From Acidobacteriota bacterium (GTDB taxonomy: Bacteria > Acidobacteriota > Vicinamibacteria > Vicinamibacterales > JAFNAJ01): 6,886 nucleotides of DNA. Below are positions 1 through 6,886 of this stretch, piece after piece (the first letter of the stretch is position 1; every line of letters begins with the position of its first letter). The stretch spans positions 1-6,886 of the forward strand of contig JAFNAJ010000136.1 in the NCBI GenBank assembly GCA_017860085.1. The letters run 5' to 3'. The position numbers were made by a program, and so were the translations under genes. The notes beneath the pieces are model-generated. The model was not told where the DNA came from, did not search any database, and saw only the letters and a list, made by a program, of their open reading frames with translations.

Positions 1-176
1 AACTCTCGGCAGACGCGCAGCTCGCACAGGCCGTCGAGGCGAACGTCCGCTGGTGCCTGCGTCAGATTCAGGAATCGCCCGAGGGGCATGCGAGGATTGC
101 CGAGGGGCGGATGCGGCTCGTGGGCGCGATCTACGAAATCGCGTCGGGGCGGGTGCGGTTCCTGGGCGAGCATTGA
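1..176 (+). CDS. Carbonic anhydrase, C-terminal fragment (5' end outside window)
   Basis: An open frame runs in from the left edge (first full codon at base 3) and ends at TGA 174-176, giving 57 visible residues. The end reads EANVRWCLRQIQESP, then an AEGR segment, then LVGAIYEIASGRVRFLGEH. The pattern of an 'ANV' helix, an 'ESP' turn, and 'LVGA-Y-ΦA-GRV-FL' at the extreme C-terminus is what I recognise from bacterial beta-class carbonic anhydrases, which interconvert CO2 and bicarbonate with a zinc ion. The zinc ligands (Cys, Asp/His, Cys) lie upstream of the window and cannot be checked, so the family call rests on the tail alone. The gene is followed after 31 bases by the phosphofructokinase on the same strand, and the two could be cotranscribed. 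Confidence 0.72.
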   Translation, partial: LSADAQLAQAVEANVRWCLRQIQESPEGHARIAEGRMRLVGAIYEIASGRVRFLGEH

Positions 177-207
177 GCATCTGATAGGCTGGCAACGGAA
201 AACGCCC

Positions 208-1470
208 ATGAATGTCACGACTCTTGGAGAATGCCGTGTCCGCTCGCCTCTCAGCGGCTTCGTCAGCGACGAGGAACGCATCCCGGAGTTCATCCGACGC
301 CGGCCTGGCCAGCCGTTCGACGAGGGCGTGCTCTTCGAACTGGCGGGACCTCGCGAACGCCTCTTCTTCGATCCCACCAAGACCCGCGCCGGCATCGTCA
401 CCTGCGGCGGCTTGTGTCCTGGTCTGAACAACGTCATCCGCTCGCTGTTCCTTCAACTGCGCTACGGCTATGGCGTGCCGGAGGTGCTCGGTTTCCGCAT
501 GGGGTACCGGGGCCTCGACCCGCACCGCGGGCCCGAGCCCTTCGTGCTGACCCACCGCATGGTGGACGACATCCACCAGCACGGAGGTACCCTGCTCGGC
601 ACCTCCCGCGGACCGGTGGACATCGGCATCGCCGTCGAGCACCTCATCCGCCGGGGTGTCGACATGCTGTTCTGCATCGGCGGTGACGGGACGCAGCGCG
701 GTGCCTACGCGCTGTACGAGGCCTGCCGGCAGCGTGGTCACGCCCTGTCGGTCGTCGGCGTGCCGAAGACCATCGACAACGACGTGCGCTACGTGACGCG
801 GACCTTCGGCTACCTCACGGCGCTCGACGAGTCGCGCCGCGTGATCGACGCTGCGCACACAGAAGCCTGCAGCGTGCAGAACGGCGTGGCGCTCGTGAAG
901 CTCATGGGCCGTCACGCGGGCTTCATTGCCGCGGGCGCGACCGTGGCGAGCCAGGACGTGAACTTCACGCTCATCCCCGAGGTCCCCTTTGCGCTGGGAG
1001 GCCCAACGGGCTTCCTGGCTGCCCTGAAACGGCGCGTGTTGGAGCGGGGTCACGCCGTCGTGGTCGTGGCCGAGGGCGCAGGCCAGGACCTGTTCGCCGA
1101 GTCGCCCGAGGCCAGGGACGCATCCGGCAACGTCCGGCTTCGGGACATCGGCCCGTTCCTGTCGGAGGGGATCACCACCTTCTTCGCGAACGAGCGCGTG
1201 CCGGTGACGCTGCGCTACTTCGACCCGAGCTACCAGATTCGCAGCCGGCCGGCAAACTGCGAGGACGCGGTGATGTGCGATCAGTTCGCGCGTCAGGCCG
1301 TGCACGCGGCGCTCGCGGGCAAGACAGGGCTGGTGGTCGGATTTCTACACGGCGCGTTCATTCACGTGCCGACCGACCTCATCGTGAGCGGGGTCAAGCA
1401 GGTCGAGCCCGACGGGCCCCTGTGGCAGGCCGTCCTCGCGACGACGGGACAACCGCCGCGATTCGAGTGA
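208..1470 (+). CDS. pfkA: ATP-dependent 6-phosphofructokinase, atypical clade X of the PPi-PFK group
   Basis: This 420-residue enzyme phosphorylates fructose-6-phosphate to fructose-1,6-bisphosphate in the cytoplasm, the committed step of glycolysis. Visible motifs are GGLCPGLNN (67-75, nucleotide-binding loop), GGDGTQRGA (from 158), PKTIDND (186-192, with Asp190 the expected catalytic base), MGRHAGF (233-239), PEVPF with Glu258 as sugar-phosphate ligand, and YFDPSYQIRS (337-346). Gly161 matches E. coli Gly104, which marks ATP use; PPi enzymes carry Asp there. Lys187 matches the lysine typical of PPi enzymes. This G+K combination, with GGLCPGLNN and the long C-terminus, is the signature of the atypical ATP-dependent clade X (plant, trypanosome and some bacterial PFKs). 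The frame stays open upstream to an ATG at 88, but that start would overlap the preceding gene by 89 bases and add a repetitive non-conserved stretch, so ATG 208 is preferred. Its Shine-Dalgarno is weak (ggaaaa, ending about 6 bases upstream). Confidence 0.93.
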   Translation: MNVTTLGECRVRSPLSGFVSDEERIPEFIRRRPGQPFDEGVLFELAGPRERLFFDPTKTRAGIVTCGGLCPGLNNVIRSLFLQLRYGYGVPEVLGFRMGYRGLDPHRGPEPFVLTHRMVDDIHQHGGTLLGTSRGPVDIGIAVEHLIRRGVDMLFCIGGDGTQRGAYALYEACRQRGHALSVVGVPKTIDNDVRYVTRTFGYLTALDESRRVIDAAHTEACSVQNGVALVKLMGRHAGFIAAGATVASQDVNFTLIPEVPFALGGPTGFLAALKRRVLERGHAVVVVAEGAGQDLFAESPEARDASGNVRLRDIGPFLSEGITTFFANERVPVTLRYFDPSYQIRSRPANCEDAVMCDQFARQAVHAALAGKTGLVVGFLHGAFIHVPTDLIVSGVKQVEPDGPLWQAVLATTGQPPRFE

Positions 1471-1497
1471 GCCGAGTGGCCGCCGCCGGGCAGACAG

Positions 1498-1530
1498 GCC
1501 CGCGGTTCTCAGCGCCAGTGAGCTGCGGGC
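1498..1530 (+). terminator. Stem-loop between convergent pfkA and glgP, possible terminator
   Basis: GCCCGC (1498-1503) pairs with GCGGGC (1525-1530). The stem extends inward by five further pairs, two of them G-U, to about 11 bp with an 11-base loop. It begins 28 bases after the pfkA stop and abuts the glgP stop codon. The G-U pairs become A-C mismatches on the opposite strand, so the fold favours the + strand transcript, that is, the end of the pfkA message. No T-run follows, so it is not a canonical intrinsic terminator; it could act as a 3' stabilising hairpin or work with Rho. Confidence 0.4.
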
Positions 1531-4023
1531 TCAGTCGAGCGTGACCTTCACCGGCGGCACGTTCCAGATCTCGTCGCAGTACTCCCGAATCGCCCGGTCG
1601 GACGAGAACTTGCCGGCGCGCGCGGTGTTGAGGATCGACATGCGGGTCCAGCGGTCTCCGTCCATCCAGGCCGCGCTCACGCGATCCTGGCAGGCGACGT
1701 AGTCGTTGTAGTCGGCAAGCACCAGGAACGGATCCGACAGGAGCAGGTTCTGTACGATCGGGTGGAACACCTCGCGATCGCCGCGGGTGAGGTCGCCCGA
1801 AACCAGCAGGTCCAGCACGGCGCGCAGCTCGGCATTCCCCTCGAGGGGGGCTCCCGGCCAGTAGCCCTTTTGCGTGAGGCGAGCCACCTCGTCTACGGTC
1901 AGGCCGAACAGGAAGAAGTTCTCCGCACCCGCCGCCTCGCGGAGCTCGACGTTGGCGCCGTCCAGTGTCCCGATCGTCAACGCGCCGTTCAGCATGAACT
2001 TCATGTTGCCCGTGCCCGACGCCTCCTTGCCGGCGGTGGAGATCTGCTCGGACAGATCGGCCGCGGGATAGATGAGGTGCGAGTTCTGTACGTTGAAGTT
2101 CGGCACGAACGCCACGCGCATCCGGGTGTTCACGTCCGGGTCGTCGTTCACCGTCTCGGCCAGCGCGGTGATGAGCTTGATGATCCGCTTGGCCAGGAAG
2201 TAGCCGGGCGCCGCCTTGCCGCCGAAGATGAAGGCACGGGGCGGCACCTCCAGGTCCGGGTTCTGCTTCAGCCGGTGATAGAGGCGCGCGATGTGCAGGG
2301 CGTTGAGGTGCTGGCGCTTGTATTCGTGGATGCGCTTCACCTGGACGTCGAACAGCCAGCCAGGAGGAAGGGTGACCCCCGTGTGCCGCTGGACGTAGTC
2401 GGCCAGCCGCTCTTTGTTGGCGCGCTTGACGGCACGCCACTCCCCCCGGAACGACTCATCGTCGACGAACGGTTCGAGCCGCCGCAGTTCGTCCAGCTGC
2501 CGGACCCAGCCGTCGCCGATCGCGCGCGTGATGAGTCCTGCGAGACCAGGGTTGGCGAGCGCCAGGAAGCGCCTGGGCGTGACGCCGTTGGTCTTGTTGC
2601 TGAACCGCTCGGGCCACATGTCGTGGAAATCGCGCAGCACGCTGGTCTTGAGGAGCTCGCTGTGCAGCGCCGCCACTCCGTTGACGGCGTGACTGCCGAC
2701 CGTGGCGAGATGGGCCATGCGCACCGATTTTCCGCCCTCCTCGCCGATCAGGGACATACGCCTGACGCGCGCGTCATCTCCCGGGAAGCGCGCCCGCACC
2801 TCGTCGAGGAAGCGGGTGTTGATCTCGTAGATGATCTCCAGGTGCCGGGGGAGCAGCTTGGCAAAGAGCGGCAGCGGCCAGGCCTCGAGCGCCTCGGGCA
2901 GCAGCGTGTGATTGGTGTAGCCGAAGGTGCGCACCGTGATGTCCCAGGCTTCGTCCCACCCGAGCAGGTGCTCGTCGACGAGCAGTCGCATCAGCTCGGC
3001 CACGGCGATCGAGGGGTGGGTGTCGTTGAGCTGCACGGCAAAGTGCTTCGGGAAGTTGCGCACGGGCGCGCCCACGGTCGTGAACAACCGCAGCATGTCC
3101 TGCAGCGAGCACGACACGAAGAAGTACTGCTGGGTGAGCCGCAGGCGCTTGCCGATCTCTGGCTCGTCGTTGGGGTAGAGCACCTTGGTGACGGTTTCCG
3201 ACAGGACCTTGTCGTCCACGGCCTCGTAGTAGTCGCCCGTGTTGAAGGCCTGGAAGTCGAACGATTCCTCCGCCTCCGCGCTCCACAGCCGGAGCGTGTT
3301 GCAGGTGCTGACCCGGTAGCCCTGGATCGGCGTGTCGTACGCCACGCCCTTCACGACCCGGAACGGCACCCAGCGCACGCGGTGCCGGCCCTGGTCGTCG
3401 CGGTCGTGCTCGGTGTGGCCGCCGAGGTTCACCCGGTAGGCGACCTCTGGCTTCACGATCTCCCAGGGGTTGCCGCGACGGAGCCACTTGTCGGTGACTT
3501 CCACCTGCCAGCCGTCACGAATCTCCTGGTCGAAGATGCCGAACTCGTATCGGATGCCGTAGCCGATGACTGGCCGCTCCAGAGTGGCGGCTGAATCGAG
3601 ATAGCAGGCGGCAAGCCGCCCCAGTCCCCCGTTGCCGAGGCCGGGCTCTTCCTCCTGCGCCAGCAGTCGGTCGAGGTCCTGGCCGAGCGTGGCCATCGCC
3701 TCGCGGGTTGCGTTCTCGATGCCGAGGTTGAGAAGGTTGTTGCCGAGGTGCGGACCGAGCAGGAACTCCGCCGAGAGGTAGCAGGCGATGCGAAGGTCAG
3801 GCTGTGCATAAGCCCGGACCGTGTTCGCCCAGCGGTGCTGCAGTCGATCGCGGACTGCCAGCGCCAATGCCCGGTAGTAGTCGTTCGCGGTGGCGACCGA
3901 TGGTGGCCGACCGATGGAATACCGCAGGTGATTCGAGACCGCCTTGGCGAGCGAAGCGGCGTCGAGGCCGGTGCGCTCGTTCTCGCCAGCCGGCTTGAGA
4001 CTCTGACCCGTGTTCACGTTCAT
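1531..4023 (-). CDS. glgP: Glycogen/alpha-glucan phosphorylase
   Basis: The 830-residue protein has the usual length of GT35-family phosphorylases. It cleaves terminal alpha-1,4-linked glucose with phosphate, giving glucose-1-phosphate, using pyridoxal phosphate. Landmarks in order: CYLSAEFLLG (81-90), GNGGLGRLAACYLDS (130-144, active-site glycine loop), QLNDTHPS (331-338), NHTLLPEALE with His372 (muscle His377), SNKTNGVTPRRF (475-486), VKRIHEYKR (562-570, with Lys563, Arg564 and Lys569 matching muscle Lys568, Arg569 and Lys574), and EASGTGNMKFMLNGA (667-681) with Lys675 as the PLP Schiff-base lysine. All catalytic positions I can identify are intact. The segment before the PLP site reads FNVQNSHLIYPAADLSEQ rather than the animal/E. 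coli 'SLAEK/SLAQ' form. No N-terminal phosphoserine motif like that of muscle enzyme is seen, so control is probably transcriptional or by metabolites. The start is fixed by GGAGG four bases upstream. MalP-type maltodextrin use cannot be excluded. Confidence 0.96.
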   Translation of the reverse strand: MNVNTGQSLKPAGENERTGLDAASLAKAVSNHLRYSIGRPPSVATANDYYRALALAVRDRLQHRWANTVRAYAQPDLRIACYLSAEFLLGPHLGNNLLNLGIENATREAMATLGQDLDRLLAQEEEPGLGNGGLGRLAACYLDSAATLERPVIGYGIRYEFGIFDQEIRDGWQVEVTDKWLRRGNPWEIVKPEVAYRVNLGGHTEHDRDDQGRHRVRWVPFRVVKGVAYDTPIQGYRVSTCNTLRLWSAEAEESFDFQAFNTGDYYEAVDDKVLSETVTKVLYPNDEPEIGKRLRLTQQYFFVSCSLQDMLRLFTTVGAPVRNFPKHFAVQLNDTHPSIAVAELMRLLVDEHLLGWDEAWDITVRTFGYTNHTLLPEALEAWPLPLFAKLLPRHLEIIYEINTRFLDEVRARFPGDDARVRRMSLIGEEGGKSVRMAHLATVGSHAVNGVAALHSELLKTSVLRDFHDMWPERFSNKTNGVTPRRFLALANPGLAGLITRAIGDGWVRQLDELRRLEPFVDDESFRGEWRAVKRANKERLADYVQRHTGVTLPPGWLFDVQVKRIHEYKRQHLNALHIARLYHRLKQNPDLEVPPRAFIFGGKAAPGYFLAKRIIKLITALAETVNDDPDVNTRMRVAFVPNFNVQNSHLIYPAADLSEQISTAGKEASGTGNMKFMLNGALTIGTLDGANVELREAAGAENFFLFGLTVDEVARLTQKGYWPGAPLEGNAELRAVLDLLVSGDLTRGDREVFHPIVQNLLLSDPFLVLADYNDYVACQDRVSAAWMDGDRWTRMSILNTARAGKFSSDRAIREYCDEIWNVPPVKVTLD

Positions 4024-4027
4024 CGTG

Positions 4028-4032
4028 CCTCC
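4028..4032 (-). promoter_or_regulatory. Shine-Dalgarno of glgP
   Basis: The bases read CCTCC on the + strand, so GGAGG in the glgP transcript, with a 4-base spacer (CACG) before the ATG at 4023-4021. The perfect core supports this start even though the spacing is on the short side. Confidence 0.75.
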
Positions 4033-4039
4033 GTTGGGG

Positions 4040-4045
4040 ATTATG
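4040..4045 (-). promoter_or_regulatory. Possible -10 element for glgP
   Basis: The reverse strand reads CATAAT, matching 5 of 6 bases of the sigma-70 -10 consensus in an otherwise GC-rich region. Seven bases separate it from the glgP GGAGG, so transcription would start almost at the Shine-Dalgarno and leave a very short leader. At 17-base spacing the -35 position reads ttcggg, a poor match, so the element may be coincidental or need an activator. Confidence 0.25.
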
Positions 4046-4094
4046 TCTCATGCCCTGGCGATCCCGAATGGGTGGCCGGCACCCTGCTGCACGT

Positions 4095-4120
4095 GGGGCC
4101 TCCGGCATTTCGGAGGTTCC
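4095..4120 (+). promoter_or_regulatory. Hairpin / inverted repeat in the glgP-aspA divergent region
   Basis: CCTCCG (4099-4104) and CGGAGG (4111-4116) are perfect inverted repeats around the 6-base centre gcattt. The stem extends outward by four more pairs on the + strand (two G-U, then two G-C), giving about 10 bp. It lies roughly midway between the two divergent genes. It could be an operator dyad for a dimeric regulator of either gene, or a hairpin in a long aspA leader. No T-run follows. Function is unknown. Confidence 0.4.
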
Positions 4121-4220
4121 CTCGTCGTCCGTGCTCCGTGTCCACGCGCGATCCGGACCCAACTCCCTCGCCGGCTAGGGCTTACCCGGCACCGGGCCGC
4201 GCGGGGACTGCGGCACCAAA

Positions 4221-4235
4221 CATGCGAATAGCATG
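4221..4235. promoter_or_regulatory. Short dyad CATGC-gaata-GCATG upstream of aspA
   Basis: Perfect 5-base arms flank a 5-base AT-richer centre, and the right arm ends five bases before the aspA Shine-Dalgarno. The position suits an operator overlapping the aspA promoter or translation start region. Five-base arms can arise by chance, so support is weak. Confidence 0.25.
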
Positions 4236-4240
4236 GGGCT

Positions 4241-4246
4241 GGAGGA
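4241..4246 (+). promoter_or_regulatory. Shine-Dalgarno of aspA
   Basis: GGAGGA lies nine bases before ATG 4256. It is a strong match at acceptable spacing and fixes the aspA start, which also agrees with the family N-terminus. Confidence 0.75.
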
Positions 4247-4255
4247 AACCTCGAC

Positions 4256-5661
<1,406 letters not shown>

Positions 5662-5665
<4 letters not shown>

Positions 5666-6186
5666 ACCGCTGGATCGTCGCGCTCGCCACGTGCCTGCTG
5701 CTGGTCGCTGGCGCCTTTGCCCTGGCACCCAGGGTCCAGGCACCGCCAGCTGCAGCCGAGGGATGGCGCACCTTTACGGCGACCTGGTCGGTCACCGGTC
5801 AACAGCAGATGCTGCCGACCGAAGGTGGCCGGGCCGCAGCGACCGCACAACTGTCCGGCGCCGTCGTGCTCGCCACCGGCGATGGCCTCAGCCGTGGCTT
5901 TCGCGGCGACTACATCGGCTTCGACGATGGACGGGCGCTCACTGTGGGCCGGTGGGTGTGGACCGACGAGCATGGCAACCAGATCTTCGGCGAGATGAGG
6001 GGCGAGCCGGTCCAAACCGGCCGCCGCTCAGCGGCAACGATCACCGGCGGGAGTGGCCGCTACGCGGGTGTCTCCGGAACCTACCAGTTCCACTGGCAGT
6101 ACGTAGTGGAGGCCGAGGATGGCACCATCCAGGGCCGCACGATCGGGCTCGAGGGGCGGTACCGGTTTGGCGGGGGGCAGCCATGA
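5662..6186 (+). CDS. Predicted exported small beta-rich protein of unknown function
   Basis: The 174-residue protein begins with Met-Asn-Arg and a long hydrophobic stretch (about residues 4-22), then an Ala/Pro-rich linker (APPAAAEG). This is a likely Sec signal peptide with cleavage near residue 20-33; Cys11 does not sit in a good lipobox. The mature part alternates short beta-like stretches (FTATWSV, LSGAVVLA, YIGF, LTVGRWVW, GTYQFHWQYVV, LEGRYRF) and contains GGSGRYAGVSGTY (129-141). A 'G-G/T-G-RYAG-G' turn of this kind occurs in allene-oxide-cyclase-like and related small beta-barrel proteins, so a barrel fold is a reasonable inference, but no enzymatic residue set is recognised. The start overlaps the aspA stop as ATGA, with AGGGG (5649-5653) eight bases upstream; its own stop overlaps the transporter start in the same way. 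Position between aspartase and a dicarboxylate transporter suggests a periplasmic or surface role linked to this unit, but that is speculation. Confidence 0.8.
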
Positions 6187-6886
6187 CATCCGTGGGCACC
6201 CCTCAGAGCATCGTCGTCGCGCGGCTCGCGACCCTGGCGCTCGTACTGGGCCTCTGGTTCTGGCCCGTCCCCGAAGGGCTGACGGCTCCGGCGTGGCACC
6301 TGTTCGCCCTTTTCGTCGGGGCCATCTTCGCGGTGGTGGCCGGTGCCTTTCCGATCCTGACGTCCTCCATCCTCGCGCTCGCCGCGGCGGTGCTCTCCGG
6401 CACCCTCGCGCCGGTCAAGGCCTACTCGGGATTCGCCAACGGCACGATCTTGTTGATCGTTGTCGCGTTCCTCGTGGCGCGCGCTGTCGTGCAGTGCGGG
6501 TTGGGCCAGCGGATTGGGCACGCCGTGGTCAGCCTGTTTGGCCGGTCGACGCTCGGCCTCGTCTACAGCATCTTCCTGGTCGACGGCGTCATCGCCCCAG
6601 CCTTCCCCAGCAACACGGCGCGCTCGGGCGTGCTGTATCCGTTGGCGTTCTCGCTGGCCGAGGCCGCCGGCGCGCGGCCGGGCGATCCGGCACGCAGGCG
6701 CCTCGGTGCGCTGCTGATGATCTCGGGCATTGCCAGCCTGTCGTTGTCATCGGCGCTGTGGCTTACGGCGATGGCGGCGAACCCGCTCGGTGCCGAGATC
6801 GCCAAGCCGCTTGGCGTGGACATCGACTTCGGCACGTGGCTGCTCGCGGCGTCGGTGCCAACCCTCGCGGCCATGCTCCTGCTGCC
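6183..6886 (+). CDS. DASS/SLC13 family dicarboxylate transporter, N-terminal part (cut by window end)
   Basis: The frame is open from ATG 6183 to the window edge, giving 234 complete codons, about half of a typical transporter of 450-500 residues. Hydrophobic helices are visible at about 11-29, 37-55, 58-77, 87-104, 113-139 and 174-198. Recognisable family segments are PEGLTAPAWHLFALFVGAI (30-48), the SNT sodium/substrate motif in APAFPSNTARSG (138-149), and LTAMAANPLGAEIA (194-207). These resemble the divalent anion:Na+ symporter family branch containing plastid 2-oxoglutarate/malate translocators and the E. coli CitT/TtdT/YbhI proteins. Likely substrates are malate, fumarate, succinate or 2-oxoglutarate; the second SNT motif that would help is outside the window. 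It acts in the cytoplasmic membrane. The start overlaps the preceding stop (ATGA), with GGGGGG (6172-6177) five bases upstream. Adjacent aspartase suggests fumarate/aspartate exchange or dicarboxylate uptake. Confidence 0.9.
   Translation, partial: MTSVGTPQSIVVARLATLALVLGLWFWPVPEGLTAPAWHLFALFVGAIFAVVAGAFPILTSSILALAAAVLSGTLAPVKAYSGFANGTILLIVVAFLVARAVVQCGLGQRIGHAVVSLFGRSTLGLVYSIFLVDGVIAPAFPSNTARSGVLYPLAFSLAEAAGARPGDPARRRLGALLMISGIASLSLSSALWLTAMAANPLGAEIAKPLGVDIDFGTWLLAASVPTLAAMLLL

Noticed and set aside
88..207. Upstream extension of pfkA to ATG 88
   Set aside because: It would add 40 residues containing a near-duplicate RGGCGSWA segment, overlap the carbonic anhydrase-like gene by 89 bases, and has no conserved counterpart in the PFK family as I know it. 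ATG 208 starts just after the upstream gene.
1762..3594. Long + strand open frame of 610 codons opposite glgP
   Set aside because: It lies wholly antisense to a phosphorylase with every catalytic motif intact, and its translation is a low-complexity mix rich in V, R, E, G and L without any recognisable domain. In GC-rich DNA such shadow frames are expected opposite real genes.
6081..6874. - strand open frames opposite the transporter (6081-6521, 6203-6418, 6563-6874)
   Set aside because: They are antisense to a transporter with clear SNT and helix pattern, contain no domains, and have no Shine-Dalgarno-supported starts that I could see.

Overview
The window is a gene-dense, GC-rich (roughly two thirds G+C by eye) bacterial chromosomal segment carrying central carbon metabolism. 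No mobile element, CRISPR array, tRNA, rRNA or phage-like gene is visible. The strong G/C bias at third codon positions and the types of housekeeping enzyme would fit a GC-rich soil or sediment bacterium, for example an acidobacterium. That placement is inference only, because no phylogenetic marker is present.

Left part (1-1470, + strand): the 3' end of a gene whose C-terminus looks like a beta-type carbonic anhydrase. It is followed after 31 bases by an intact 6-phosphofructokinase of the atypical ATP-dependent 'clade X' of the PPi-PFK group, which combines an ATP-type GGDG motif with a PPi-type PKTIDND motif. Middle (1531-4023, - strand): an intact 830-residue glycogen/alpha-glucan phosphorylase, convergent with the phosphofructokinase. 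The 60-base gap between them holds a stem-loop on the + strand. Glycogen phosphorolysis gives glucose-1-phosphate, which enters glycolysis as glucose-6-phosphate, so the two convergent genes serve the same route.

Right part (4256-6886, + strand): a divergent unit of three genes. These are an aspartate ammonia-lyase (aspA), a small predicted exported protein of unknown function, and a DASS/SLC13-type dicarboxylate transporter cut by the window end. Both junctions are 4-base ATGA overlaps, so the three are very probably cotranscribed and translationally coupled. AspA makes fumarate and ammonia from aspartate, and the transporter could move C4-dicarboxylates, which parallels the known aspA-dcu pairing in enterobacteria. 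The exported protein between them is the least explained gene in the window.

The 232-base divergent region (4024-4255) contains strong Shine-Dalgarno sequences for both flanking genes, a possible -10 element for glgP, a perfect 6-bp-arm hairpin and a second short dyad just upstream of aspA. No novel defence system, non-coding RNA family or selfish element was found. The most interesting items are the exported protein in the aspA-transporter operon and the dyads in the divergent regulatory region.
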